Positions 49,902 through 60,899 of a stretch of 64,000 nucleotides of DNA are shown in pieces. The notes under the pieces are model-generated. The model searched no databases and was not told where the DNA came from. It saw only the letters and a program-made list of their open reading frames with translations. Numbering within the stretch: the first letter of the stretch is position 1; the number at the start of each line of letters is the position of its first letter. Source of the DNA: Blastobasis lacticolella. Taxonomy: Eukaryota > Arthropoda > Insecta > Lepidoptera > Blastobasidae. Location of the stretch: NCBI GenBank assembly GCA_905147135.1, contig LR990067.1, positions 10,602,001-10,666,000 on the forward strand, in the 5' to 3' direction. The translations under genes and the position numbers were made by a program.

Positions 49902-50145
49902 GCGTCGAGGATATCAAGCGGCGGGAAATTCACTTCACTACTTTTACATTTATCTATTTATCTGTTTCAAACAACAAACAACATTCACGAACACAAATTA
50001 CAACAATTAGAATCAAATATTCTGTTTAGCGGGAGAATACATCCAAGCATACACGATCACAAATATAAACAGGAAAATTTGAAATTAAAATTTTATAGAC
50101 TGGCGTGATAAAAGTGTATCCTTATACGACTGTTTTCGAATATGC
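49902..50145 (+). repeat. Dispersed repeat (cgcgtcgaggatatcaagcg), copy 1
   Basis: Matches 61980-62380 over cgcgtcgaggatatcaagcg, ggcgggaaattcacttcact, atattctgtttagcgggaga and cgactgttttcgaatatg. A TIR element begins at its right edge. Confidence 0.6.
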
Positions 50146-50553
50146 AATGAGGAGTTTTCCAGTAGGTATTGTCAGTTGGTTTAAAAAAGCATCAATAGAT
50201 GGCGCTCGTACGATTTTGGAAATCTTTTTTATCTGTGGCAGTGTTTTCATGAAGCCAACTAATACTAAACTTAAAAATAAAACGTTTATTAATATAAACA
50301 TAACTGATAAAGGTTGAACGAAATGTACAAAGAAATATTTATATAAGTTGGCACTATGTTCCATTTTTATTACAACCTCTAAAATGGTTGAAAACTGTTG
50401 ACAAATACAATATTATCCAATACAACGTACCCAATGTTTATATCCTCTTTGCTAAGAACCTATTTCAAGCGATTATGAATTACCAAAATTGTCTTGGCGC
50501 CATCTAGTTAAAGGTTAGGAATGCTTTAGATACCTATTGGAAAACTGCTCATT
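50146..50553 (-). mobile_element. AATGAGGAG TIR element, copy 3
   Basis: aatgaggagttttccagtag to attggaaaactgctcatt, opposite orientation to 15420. Inserted in the repeat whose uninterrupted copy is at 61980. Confidence 0.75.
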
Positions 50554-50947
50554 GGAACATTACGCTATCAGTGTAGGTAAATAATATAATGAAATAGCTG
50601 TACTCGCGTTACGTACTCGCCGCTGCTATAATAACGTAATCATCACAAGTAAATATCTTTGCCATACCTCAAGGGCGTTCCCCGCCTCCGCTGTGCGCAG
50701 ACGCAGCCTTATACGGCAGCAGCCGTGGGCGTACGGCCGCTCTCTGTCACTTTGTTGGTCCAAACAAAACCATAACAACTTTACTGAGTATCGTAGCCAA
50801 ACAATATTGTTTTAAATACCGTTTTGTTGCAGTTAGTTAATTTTTTTTTACTTATCGTACCTACGTACGTTGCTTTATACGTCTATATTATAATTAATAA
50901 CTTTTTTATTATTGTCTTTATTATATTTTTATGTTATTTTCGTACTA

Positions 50948-51115
50948 GTGGACCCGGCGCGACTTCGTTTGCGTACACCTACGTTTACCCCTGCCTATCC
51001 TTTTTTTCTTGCTTATAAACGTTGCTCTTGAATCACTCTATCCATTGTTGAAAACCGCATTAACCGCAGCACATAATATGCATAGATACGTAGGGACAGA
51101 CGGCGGGAAGCGACA
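50948..51115 (-). mobile_element. Helitron-like element
   Basis: Minus strand: gtcgcttcccgccgtctgtc start, gcaaacgaagtcgcgccggg and tccactag end. Confidence 0.7.
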
Positions 51116-51521
51116 TAAAAAAAAAGTTTATTAAGTCTTGTGAAATACATTTCAATTTTAGATGTAAAAAAACACGTAAAAGGTAAAACAAAAAAACATA
51201 TTTTTTGCCTGAGCTAGGATAACATGATACCCTGTGTTTCAGGAGAGAAATTACAGATCTTAAATTAACAAAGAATGGTTTTCTATACATTATAGAGGAT
51301 AGAGGTATAGATTGTTGACAGTGCAGTGGTGGGAGATTACGGGGCCCACTGAAAACCAGCGTTGTGGTTCGCGGCAAGCGGCCACAGCATTATGCTGAGG
51401 AGGGTCCACTTACGCTGGATGCCCGCGAACAATGCCCCTGGGAACCTAATCATTGTCTGTGTTCTTTACTTTACTTTATTTTAGTTATTTTAAAATTACT
51501 GTGTCGTGGCGTCCACGTAAA

Positions 51522-51768
51522 ATTTTTTTTTTATGTTATACGGCAGACAAACAGGCAAGCGGGCCACCTGATGGAAAGTGGTCACCGCCGCCTATGGACA
51601 TCAGCAACACCAGGGGAGTCACTGATGCGTTGCCCGCCTCTGAAGAGACCTCTAATATACCTCTTGAACGATCCCATGTCATAGTCCAAAGGAAACACTG
51701 TGGCTGGGAGCTCATTCCACATCCGAATCGTACGCGCGAGAAACGTTCTTTCGAACCTTCGCGTTTCT
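51522..51768 (-). mobile_element. 5'-truncated copy of retrotransposon E
   Basis: T-run, then the complement of the last 220 bp of element E (20296-20520), with only one or two differences seen: WNELPATVFPLDYDMGSFKR and the stop are all kept. Poly(A) is present. Confidence 0.85.
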
Positions 51769-52218
51769 TTGCCTTTCTTTCTGTCCTACATACATATATG
51801 TACAAACTCACGTCTATGTCTTATTGGGGTAGGCAGAGACTGTCGATTGCCACAAGCAATACTGACACACCTCTTTTGTGGAGGAGGGGCCGTGGAGGGG
51901 CCTACCATTTGCCAATTTTGTCCCGGGAGCAACGTGTAGTTTTAAGAAGTAGGCAACGCATTGGTTGTGATGCTATGTCCATGGGCGGCGGTGACCACTT
52001 CCCATCAGGGGGCCCGCTTGCGTCTGTTTGTCTTTTGAAACAACAGCCACTTGATTAAATAGTACCTTTTGTAAAACTGGAAGCTGTAAATTTATATAGA
52101 TCAGATACCTAATTCAGTACGGTCAGGTAGTAGAACTATCAGGTGGATAGACTTAGTGTCAATATAGGTTTTAAGACTATCGTGGTTATTAACTGGATAA
52201 ATTGTCACTTAATTGACA

Positions 52219-52622
52219 AGGGGCCATCCATAAATTACGTCACACGAATTTTAGGACTTTTGAGCCCCTCCCCCCGTCCTTGTCACAGGTTGTCACAATT
52301 TTATAATCCCCCCCTCCTGATGTGACGTCACACATTTCTTAAATTTATCCATGTATTTTAGAATAATTGAAAGAAAACAGCTATCGTCATTTTTCATAGT
52401 GAGATAATTTCATAGTGAGAATGCGAAATTATTAATTAATATGGATCAAGTTCGTTAAATTTTAAGATTTTTTATTCACATCTAAACGTCGCGTTTGATT
52501 ATTAATTTTTAACATGTGATTTCACAAAATTTTTGACCCCCCCTGCCCCTCGTCACATTATGTCACATTTCAGTAATACCCTCCCTCCCTATTAAGGTGT
52601 GACGTAATTTATTGATGACCCC
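52219..52622. mobile_element. MITE with GGGCCATCCATAAATTACGT ends
   Basis: Left AGGGGCCATCCATAAATTAC and right GTAATTTATTGATGACCCCC are inverted repeats. The interior is rich in gtcacatt/aatgtgac words and C-runs. An insect-wide element type. Confidence 0.75.
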
Positions 52623-52867
52623 CAAACTTAAGTGACCCGATTTAAGTGACAAGCTAAATAAATGTGCAACTTACTATGGTGAGGTGACCACTAAAGTCCA
52701 ATTTGGCATTTAAGTGTCCGACGCATTGGCAGCCATATTGGGTAATCTCAAGTTGTTAACAGGACGTTTGCCTCGATTCCGGTCGTTTTAGGATGTTCCA
52801 CGAACTCTTGAGGTCGACCCACGCATTGTTAGATAGCCAGATTAGCTTCGGCCTATTTGGTCAAAAT

Positions 52868-53033
52868 ATAGGTTTTAAGACTTTCGTGGTTATTCACTAC
52901 ACTTTCACTACACATATTATCGGGTTTATTACCACGGTTAGTATTGTTTTTACCTCGATATTTCGACGCAGTTGCATGCGTCATGGTCACGAGTTAACCG
53001 TGGTAACAAACCCGATAATATGTGTAGTGAAAG
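52868..53033. mobile_element. Small palindromic element with 14-bp TSD
   Basis: TATTTGGTCAAAAT occurs at 52854-52867 and 53034-53047. Inside, 39-bp perfect or near-perfect arms (52902-52940, 52995-53033) face each other around tttcgacgcagttgcatgcg. A 5'-like stretch (taggttttaagactatcgtg) recurs alone at 52165. Confidence 0.75.
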
Positions 53034-53189
53034 TATTTGGTCAAAATTTTGTTGAGTTCTTTGGATAACAAACTTACAGTTCCTTCCAAGGAACATAGGC
53101 TATGCTTTGCCCAAATTTCAGTGGTTACCACAGGAACGGGTCCGGAACGAATTTTACGCGGGCCAAGTCACCGTTAAATAGCTTTATTT

Positions 53190-53405
53190 GTGGACCCGGC
53201 GCGACTTCGTTCGCGTGACGTCCTGCCCCTACTCCACACTACACCTACCCAACGCATACTACCCTTATTTTCTTGCTTACAAACCTTCCTCTTAAAGCAC
53301 TCTATCTATTGTTGAAAACCGCATTAAAATCCGTTGCGTACTTAGTAAGATCTAAGCGTAGGTACATAGATACATAGGGAAAGCCGGCGGGAAGAGACTT
53401 TGTTT
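53190..53405 (-). mobile_element. Helitron-like element
   Basis: Plus strand gtggacccggcgcgacttcg, ctctatctattgttgaaaac and aagccggcgggaagagactt: same family as 50948 and 56402. Confidence 0.7.
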
Positions 53406-53428
53406 TATACTTATCACATATAGATTAT

Positions 53429-53680
53429 CGACGACCTGAGTGGTTCAATGGTCAACATGCCGGTCTGCCACGCAAGAGGTCCCGGGTTCGATTCCCGGCC
53501 GGGCAGAAATTGAAATGATGAATTTTAATTTCTGTTACGGGTCTGGGTGTTCTATGTATAATAAGTATGTATTTAAGTAGTACATCAGTTATCTAGCACC
53601 CATAGTACAAGATTTGCTTAGTTTGGGGCTAAATGGCGCCATGTGAATTTGTCCACGAATATTTATTTATTTATTTATAG
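53429..53680 (+). mobile_element. tRNA-Gly-derived SINE, copy 2
   Basis: Head cgacctgagtggttcaatgg, ctgccacgcaagaggtcccg, ggttcgattcccggccgggc: a clean tRNA-Gly(GCC)-like B box and anticodon arm. Ends in TTTATTTATTTATT. Confidence 0.88.
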
Positions 53681-53977
53681 TCCACTCCATAGTCTCTCCC
53701 TGGTATCCCACCTGTGGGTGGTAGGTGGTGGGTATGTATGTATTGATTATGTATGTGTATGTATTATCACACTCCACCCACAGTGACATAATGCAGCCTC
53801 AAAGACGACCTTGCCTGATGACATCATACGTGGATAAGAGGAAATGAAGTAATCAGTCAACCGGCGTCTTGGGTAGGGTTGCTAAACAAATTCAAGAATA
53901 ATAAAGTACATGCCCATGTAAGGTAAAAAATAATTGGTATCCGAAAAGAAAATATAGTATCCTTTAAATAAATTTGG

Positions 53978-54120
53978 ACTATGACATGGGATCGTTCAAG
54001 ACGTATTTATATTAGAGGTCTCTCCAGAGGCGGGCAACGCATTGGTGACTCCCCTGGTGTTGCTGATGCCCATAGGCGGCACCATCAGGTGGCCCGCTTG
54101 CCTGTTTGTCTGCCGTATAA
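53978..54120 (+). mobile_element. Element E tail, disrupted by a Harbinger element
   Basis: tggactatgacatgggatcg through ttgcctgtttgtctgccgta, then the TSD TAA (54118-54120). The tail continues after 55453 with TAACATAAAA. Confidence 0.75.
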
Positions 54121-54194
54121 AGGCGGCCACACACGCTAGGTTATGCGTGACGTTTTTAACCTTACATGCATAACCTACAGGCATGCACAGATTC

Positions 54195-54960
54195 CAAATA
54201 TATATTTATATTTATATTTATTTATTTATAGTATTATACATACATCGTCATAACAATAAGTGATATAAAATTATCAACAGTTAATTTCAGCAATCAAAAT
54301 ACAATTGAAATAATTAGATTAGATGACGAATAACAATCATTGGCATGTCAAATTAAAACATTCAAGTAATTATAATATCAATGTCAAAATAATATATGTA
54401 TAGATAATAAAGTCAACTTAAAAATATTAAAATAATTATGAAATAAATGTATCTAATCAATTACAATAAAATGAAAAAAAAAAAAAACAACATAATAGAA
54501 CATAAAAAAAAAAGAATATGTCAAATAATATAATCGATTTCAATAGATGTCAACACAATCACAAAGCCATTACAGCGGAGGAGAATGAAGGGCATCACTC
54601 ATCAATGAACTCTTTTACAGAATAGTATGCTTTTTCAATTAACATCGTTTTTAATCTTTTGAGGAAGCCGTACTCAGTTTTGCTCCCGCGTATATCTATC
54701 GGTAGTTTATTAAAGACTCGCGGACCCATTATTTCTAACGATCGAGTAGTTTTATCAAGGCGGTGAGTCGGTATGGGCAGATCGTGTTGCCTCCTAGAGG
54801 AGCTTCGTAGTGCGATCGTTTGAAACTCCTTTAGATTCTGTCTCACATGTTTGGCTACCTGGTAAATGTACAGAGAAGATAGGGTGAGTATGTTTAAATT
54901 GATAAACAATTGTCTCGCGGGCGTGAGCACATACACGCTAAGTTTTGCATGCACAAAACC
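54195..54960 (-). mobile_element. 3' end of a retrotransposon related to element A
   Basis: Minus strand encodes PARQLFINLNILTLSSLYI, PIPTHRLDKTTRSLEIMGPR and KAYYSVKEFIDE to a stop at 54595-54597, the C-terminus of the family at 6220-7983, then an AT-rich 3' UTR with an A-rich end (54472-54530 as T-complement). Inserted into the Harbinger element. Confidence 0.75.
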
Positions 54961-55003
54961 TTTCAGTTGAAGATTTGGTGCGTGACGGACGTCGGGCTAC
55001 GTA

Positions 55004-55200
55004 CTATCTGCTGTGCACGGTATCACCGACAATGGACGACGACGATGCGATAGCCTTACTTGTCTTAATACTAATTATGAAGAGACACTTTACGCGCCAA
55101 AGACAGGGTTCGGATTTGTAAATATCAATGAATTCTTCCAGTATAGCGCAGCGCTTGCGACTCGGCATTTTGTTTTCGAAGAAATGGGGCGCGCAGCACG
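55004..55200 (-). pseudogene. MADF-like domain start of a Harbinger accessory protein
   Basis: Encodes MPSRKRCAILEEFIDIYKSE, PCLWRVKC and then loses similarity. The (F/L)I-x-x-Y-K-x-x-P-C-L-W motif is the opening of MADF domains, which occur in the DNA-binding partner protein of PIF/Harbinger transposons. Its position inside a Harbinger element supports this. Truncated by the LINE insertion side. Confidence 0.6.
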
Positions 55201-55486
55201 ACCTTTCGGCTTCGTAAACAATACAAAACTGAGGCCTGCCTGCGCAGGCATGCTCGCGAAGCGCTACACACGATAGGTTTTGCGTGCGCGCGAGCAAAAC
55301 CGAGCTGCAAAAATATCAATTTTGATATTTGTCAGATTGCATGTACAGGCGTAGATAACTGTACAGTTTTGTTATACAGACGCTAGGGTTTGCCTGTAGG
55401 TTATGCACGTAAGGTTAAAACCGTCATGCATAACCTAGCGTGTGTGGCCGCCTTAACATAAAACAAAATACGTTTGGAAAAATTTA

Positions 55487-55690
55487 CTCGGCGCCATCTA
55501 GCCCCAAAGTAAGCAAAGCTTCTGTTATGGCTGTTAGATAACTGAAAAACTACTTATATATACTTTATTTAAATACATATGTAAGTACTTATTTATTATA
55601 CCTACATATTACAGGCCTAACATTTTTTCAAAATTAATCATATTTTTATCTGCTCGACCGGGAGTCGAACCCGGCACCTCTGTATGGCAG
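55487..55690 (-). mobile_element. tRNA-Gly-derived SINE, diverged, reverse
   Basis: Minus strand: cggtctgccatacagaggtg, ccgggttcgactcccggtcg, then the body down to gctagatggcgccgagtaaa. Head and B box recognisable. Confidence 0.7.
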
Positions 55691-56034
55691 ACCGTTGATT
55701 AATAATTTTTAAGCAATTTTTTACCAATTTGTATGTCACCCTTGTCGAATGGGTTGGTGCTATTCTACCGGACACCACAAGATAAAATGGTTTAAAAATT
55801 TAAATTATGTAAGGCAGTCATACAAATTACATGACACACTTACTTAGGTACTTCTTATAGTTATAAGGAAAATGTGTATTTTTGACCAAATGGTTCATAA
55901 TGTACCCGAAAGAACTGATTCCGCTGTATTGCTTAAATATAGTAGATATATTTTTCAGAAAAACATTCACTGATCAGATCAGTAATATTCTCAAAAAAGC
56001 TGGGGTTCCGTAGTGGTAAGAATAAAAGGAGATG

Positions 56035-56160
56035 TATGAAAAGAGTTGTGGATATATGCGAGGCTAGGGAGTTGTGTCAGGACAGAGCAAAGTGGCGGTC
56101 CATAGTCTCTGCCTACCCCACCTGTGGGACACAGGCGTGAGCTTTATGTGTGTATGTATA
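56035..56160 (+). mobile_element. LINE C-terminal fragment
   Basis: Encodes RVVDICEARELCQDRAKWRS and [10 protein letters not shown] then a stop, the terminal peptide of an insect endonuclease-RT element. Shorter relics of the same tail lie at 34160-34215 and 51790-51845. Confidence 0.55.
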
Positions 56161-56401
56161 TATTTTTCCAACAGTATATAGAACGTTGACCCAAAATATA
56201 GTAGGATACTATATTACATAGTAAATTTGGCAACTCTGGTCTCGGGTCGTATGACTCATCATAACTTCACAATCGAAAAGATTGGAAAGTTAGCTGCCTT
56301 CATGGCTGAGACTGGCAAATTTTATTTTTGATCTGTATTCACAATCATTACGATCCACTGTTGAGCTTGAGCTTCCCCCCACGTTGCATATTAATCTAGA
56401 T

Positions 56402-56594
56402 ACTTAGTATAAAACAAAGTGGCTCCCGCCGTCTGTCCCTATGTACGCTGAGATCTTTTAAACTACGCAACGGATTTTAATGCGGTTTTCAACAATAGAT
56501 AGAGTGATTCAAGAGGAAGTTGTTTAAGCAAGAAAAAAAGGGTAGGCAGGGGTAAAATAGGTGTACGCGAACGAAGTCGCGCCGGGTCCACTAG
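56402..56594 (+). mobile_element. Helitron-like element, clean copy
   Basis: aaagtggctcccgccgtctg, caacaatagatagagtgatt, gcgaacgaagtcgcgccggg, ending TCCACTAG then T. Best defined copy of the family in the window. Confidence 0.75.
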
Positions 56595-56794
56595 TTCAAT
56601 ATTAAACTACATACTTGGTGATGCGTTTCAAATGGTTATTTGCTTACAAAACTAAAGCAAAATTAGTGACACACAATGTGAATTCACATCCGTTTTTTTA
56701 TTTCGGTGGTTTGACGAGATATGTAATAGTGGTTTGTTTATATCCATAGGAGATTTATCTGGGACAAAGTAATATATTGCTATATTTTTATCTT

Positions 56795-57165
56795 ATACTA
56801 ATATTATAAAGAGGAGAAATTGATTGTTTGTTGGTTTCTTTGTAATGGATAAATTCAAACACTACTTAACCGATTTTAAAAATTATTTAATCTATAGAAA
56901 GCTACATTATCAGCGAGTTGGTAATATAGGCTATATTTAAAAGTATGTATTTTATATTACAAACAATTTGTAATAATATAAGCCAAGTTATCAAAATGTT
57001 GCATGTTTTGTTTGGTTTTGTAATTTTCCGGACAAGGTTTGTATGCAAGAATAAAAAGGGTAGGGTAGGTGTTCGAGTAGGGCATAGTATGGTAGGTGTA
57101 GGGTAGGGTAGGGTAGCGGTAGGACGCCACGCGAACAAATTCGCGCCGGGCGCACTAATAGCATT
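56795..57165 (+). mobile_element. Second Helitron-like element
   Basis: Starts actaatattataaagaggag with aaccgattttaaaaattatt, has a long ggtagggtagggtag run, and ends cgcgaacaaattcgcgccgg then gcgcactaa. Confidence 0.55.
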
Positions 57166-57436
57166 ATACGTTGCTATATTTGACGTATAATGCTCTACCA
57201 GTTGCCACACGAAAGGGTCAATACCACCGCAGTTTCTCAAAGTACCAACCGATGGTAAACGGCCGATGGCAAATGGTAACCAAGCCGTGACGGGTTTCAA
57301 GTACCAAGGTACCGGTAAGGACCGACCGCGACTGTGTTTTTTGTCTCGGCCGTGACCAAGCATGGAAATATTGTCTCAAATGGGAAATATATTGAAATAT
57401 TTATATAGAATATTGTATAGCACCAATATTTATAGA

Positions 57437-57690
57437 GACCGTGTGGTGTTTGACAGAGTAGAATAGCACCAAGCCTTTACACTCGTGGGTGTCGTACAAG
57501 GCGACTAATGTTTTCGAGGGATAGATCTAGAGTCACCGTAGGCAGGAAAATGGGCAGCAGCGTTTTCCATTGTTATATTTACAACACTGCGATCTCCAAC
57601 TCGCCTGCCTAGCGTGGAGATTATGGCAATAGCCTCCCATTGGGAGTGAGAAGCCCTAAGTCCTGCAGTGGACTGTTATGAGCTGTGAAG
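57437..57690 (+). mobile_element. SINE-like retroposon, copy 3
   Basis: gaccgtgtggtgtttgacag to cctgcagtggactgttatga. More diverged than 58281. Confidence 0.65.
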
Positions 57691-58280
57691 TGTACTCAAT
57701 TTGACAGAAATTCATTTTTCCTAGAACACTAGTTCCTATACACTTTCTTGCCAGGCTGTACAGTCTATCACTGTCCAATCACTGTCCATAATTACGTGAG
57801 CATATCTGCATGAGCATATACCTATGCATGTTACGCCGGTTACGCATCGTTCGCGCATGCGTGTCTGACCAGCCACTGTGAACAGACCAGCGACTGTGAA
57901 ATTAAGGAAAATTAAGGGCGATGGAATCGGAGGGGTGCGTATGGTTGTACACTTACAAAAGATTCTAGTGATGATTATAATCTCTATTCTCTAGCCATTA
58001 TTAATAAAATCCCTGTAATATGCAGTGGAAATGAGAATGTTAGGAAGTATGGAAGGGTTTATCAGTTAGATAAAATAAGGAATCTATACATATCTACCAT
58101 ACCATCTTAATTTATATTGTTCTACGCGTCGCTCCGCTTTTAAAAAGGCGTGATACAAAATTGGACCTTATTGTATGAAAAATACAATCCACTTTGATTT
58201 GCTTTCAAGCTTTTTGCTTCTGAATTTAGACGACTGAATTTAGCCAAAAGCAATAAGCGCATAACAGACACTCGCCGTAA

Positions 58281-58550
58281 CGGCCGTGTGGTGTCCGGCA
58301 GAGTAGAATAGCACCAACCCCTTACACTCGTGGGTGTCGTACGAGGCGACTAATGTTTTCGAGGCAAAAGATCAAGAGTCTCCGCAGGCTGGTAAATGGG
58401 CAGCAGCGTTTTCCATTGCTATATTTATAGCACTGCGATCTCCAACCCGCCTGCCGAGCGAGAGAGATATTATGGTAATAACCTCCCCTTTACTAGGAGA
58501 GGCCCTAAGTCCTGCAGTGGACTGTTATGGGCTGTGATGTGATGATGAGG
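58281..58550 (+). mobile_element. SINE-like retroposon, copy 4
   Basis: ggccgtgtggtgtccggcag, actcgtgggtgtcgtacgag, ggccctaagtcctgcagtgg, ending in a gatgatgatga-like tail. That tail matches RTE ends, so RTE probably mobilised the family. Confidence 0.7.
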
Positions 58551-58559
58551 ACATTCGCA

Positions 58560-59080
58560 CTTCATCGTCATCATCATATCCGCCAGAAGACGCCCACTGC
58601 TAAGCATAGGCCTCTTCCCGAGATCTCCACAAATGCCGGTCTGTGCTTTCCGCATCTAGCTGGTAGAGCTCGTCTAATCTAAAATGCCGCGCCCCACTAT
58701 CGCATTAACGCACACAAGCAAGTTTAAAATATGGACGCAATACATATACAAATGCCGTTGTAATTGGTCATTCAGTTGCCGGTGAAATTCAAACGTAGGA
58801 CCACGCGTCGTTCATTGGCTCCCACACAGATGAAGTGTCATTATCAATATTTGCACTCACACATCGAAATCAACTAACTAAGTAGTGGGGCGCGTCATTT
58901 TAAACTAGACGAGCTCTACCTGCGATCTTTACCAGGTCCTCGGTCCACCTTGTGGGCCTACCCACGCTGCGTCTTCCGGTACGTGGTCGCCACTCGAGAA
59001 CTTCACTGCCCCATCGGCCATCTGTTCGAGCTATGTGCCCTGCCCACTGCCACTTCAGTCTGGCAATCCTTAGAGCTATA
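58560..59080 (-). mobile_element. RTE-type LINE fragment interrupted by a MITE
   Basis: The right part (58917-59080) encodes [37 protein letters not shown]; the left part (58560-58665) is the last stretch. The break agctgg-TA-cctgcg is where the 251-bp MITE sits. Confidence 0.75.
58666..58916. mobile_element. 251-bp MITE, TA TSD, copy 2
   Basis: GAGCTCGTCTAATCTAAAAT ... ATTTTAAACTAGACGAGCTC with TA at 58664-58665 and 58917-58918. The host RTE sequence rejoins cleanly when it is removed. Confidence 0.9.
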
Positions 59081-59370
59081 AATCGACTCGTACTTGCCCG
59101 CCATGAAATAGAGAAATCAAACAGCAAGCACGGTAAACACCGAGCATAATACTAAGACATTAAGGTCACAGCCGTCTCATGGATCCGGATCCCGGACGCA
59201 TTGAGAGCGATGAAATGAAAAGAAACATGATTAAAGATGATTCTCACGGTTTGCTATGAACCGTTATGTGCAGTTTTTTATACAACTAATGTGGCAAACA
59301 AGCCTGCCTGATGGTAAGCAGTCACCGCGGACGTTTGCAATACCGGGGGCATCACTCACGCATTGCCGAA

Positions 59371-59570
59371 GGAACGTCGGTGGCCGAATGGTTAAGGTAT
59401 CCGTATCTCGTAAGCGAGAGGTACCGAGTTCGAATCCCGCTGCGGCCATGTAGCAATGACTCTTTTCTGAGTTATGTAGGTACATTAGATGAATTCAAAG
59501 TGATGCTCTTACGGTGAGGAAAACATCGTGATGAAACCTGCACAATCAGGCGACTGAATGTGTAACCATG
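59371..59570 (+). mobile_element. tRNA-Thr-like SINE, best-preserved head
   Basis: cgtcggtggccgaatggtta, tatctcgtaagcgagaggta and gagttcgaatcccgctgcgg give a convincing tRNA-like A box, CGT anticodon arm and B box. An inverted partial copy abuts at 59570-59680. Confidence 0.82.
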
Positions 59571-59689
59571 GTCCAATGTGTAACTCAGAAAAGAGTCATT
59601 GGTACATGGCCGCAGTGGGATTCGAACCTCCTCTCGCTAACGAGTCGGATTCATCAACCACTCGTACACGACATTCGCCAGCATATATA

Positions 59690-60080
59690 TGTTGCAGCCG
59701 GATGGTTAAATTAGCCGGTTAATTAAATGGCTAGCTTTTTAAGCAATTATTTAATTGAATATTTGCCAAATTCATGAACTTTCAAAGTTACGTCTAACGA
59801 ACGATATTGCCCCGAGTTTACGGAGCTCCTCCATGCATTGTCACAACATTAACCTAACCCAACCGAATTAAAACGTAATGCAAACTATTATTATTGTTTG
59901 AGATTATTGTGATTAAATTAGCATTGTGACAATATTTTGAGGAGCTCCGTAAACACGGGTCAATTTTGTTCTTTAAACATTGCATTAAAAATTCTTGAAA
60001 TTAGCAAATTTTCTATTAAATAATAGCATAAGAAGCTAGCCGTTTAATTAACTGGCTAATTTAACCATCCGGCTGCGACA
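59690..60080. mobile_element. 391-bp TIR element with about 57-bp ends
   Basis: TGTTGCAGCCGGATGGTTAA and TTAACCATCCGGCTGCGACA, inverted, with further inner pairs (tttacggagctcctc / gaggagctccgtaaa). TATA on both sides. The whole element can fold back on itself. Confidence 0.85.
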
Positions 60081-60890
60081 TATAGATGGTATCATAAATG
60101 ATACCTCGAACTATACGCTCTGGTGGTAATGACTTGATGTCGCCGTAATACACCGATACGTTTAATGGTACCTGTGGTAACCGCACCGTTAGATGGTAGA
60201 TTGGCGGTAACCAGCGTGGAATAAAAAAGAGCTGCTGTAGTTTTGATGAGATATAAACATCCTCCTTCACGTAAGTGGGAGGGGTTTGCAGTAGTGTCTA
60301 CCACCTCACAGTAATAAACAATTACAATTCTACCTCTATCATTCCGGCAAATTCTTCTCACACGCCAACCTATACTGAAATATTAATCTTCTAAAGTACT
60401 ATTATGTTAGGTTATGGCTTCACAAGGGAAGTCGCATCCCATCTTAGTTGTTAAATGTGAAAACATATCATTGGCGTATTAGTTATTGACTTAGTTATTA
60501 ATTTATTGTCATATATGCTGTTTGTTTTCCAAATAAAATAAATAAAATATATTTCCGTAATGCTGCAATTTGTGTGAATCTGGATCTGGTGTGAAATTCA
60601 AAATTCCAGTTATGCACTTATTACCTACACCTGACTAAATTCAGTCGACTAAATTCACTAGCAAAAAGCGTGATAATGTGAAAAAAATGGGTCACGTTAG
60701 TATGGGTACATTCCCTTATCTTACTGATCTTTTTAATCGGTGCATTCGTCAGAGATATACACGTCAAATTTAATAAACATCCTTCGCTTTTAGCGATAAG
60801 GCCGCCTTTGCCCACAATGTTTGAAAAGACCTGATAAATTTTATTTTTTGTAAATTTGTGTGCAATAAAGAGTATATCTATCTATCTATC
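60081..60890. other. No gene; AT-rich with a small tetranucleotide repeat
   Basis: A tttgactaaattcag-family remnant at 60635-60690 and atctatctatctatctatc at 60876-60894. Nothing else recognised. Confidence 0.4.
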
Positions 60891-60899
60891 TATCCTTCT

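Larger units (their letters stand above)
54121..55453. mobile_element. PIF/Harbinger-type element, 3-bp TSD TAA
   Basis: Ends AGGCGGCCACACACGCTAGG and CCTAGCGTGTGTGGCCGCCT, with inverted repeats extending about 55 bp. TAA on both sides; the intact host (ccgtaTAAcataaaa, as in element E at 20509) proves a 3-bp duplication. Interior: a LINE fragment (54195-54960) and a MADF-like coding remnant (about 55004-55200). Confidence 0.88.

Noticed and set aside
53429..53505. A functional tRNA-Gly gene
   Set aside because: The acceptor stem does not pair well, and the sequence continues into the same SINE body seen in other copies.
58334..58537. Small protein beginning [13 protein letters not shown]
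   Set aside because: The same reading appears wherever the SINE-like family occurs, with frames broken differently in each; chance coding in a repeat.
59371..59450. A functional tRNA-Thr gene
   Set aside because: It has A and B boxes but is followed by the conserved SINE body, and other copies have decayed heads.
60092..60361. 89-codon minus-strand ORF as a gene
   Set aside because: No conserved motif, no splice context and no supporting homology; similar ORFs are common by chance here.
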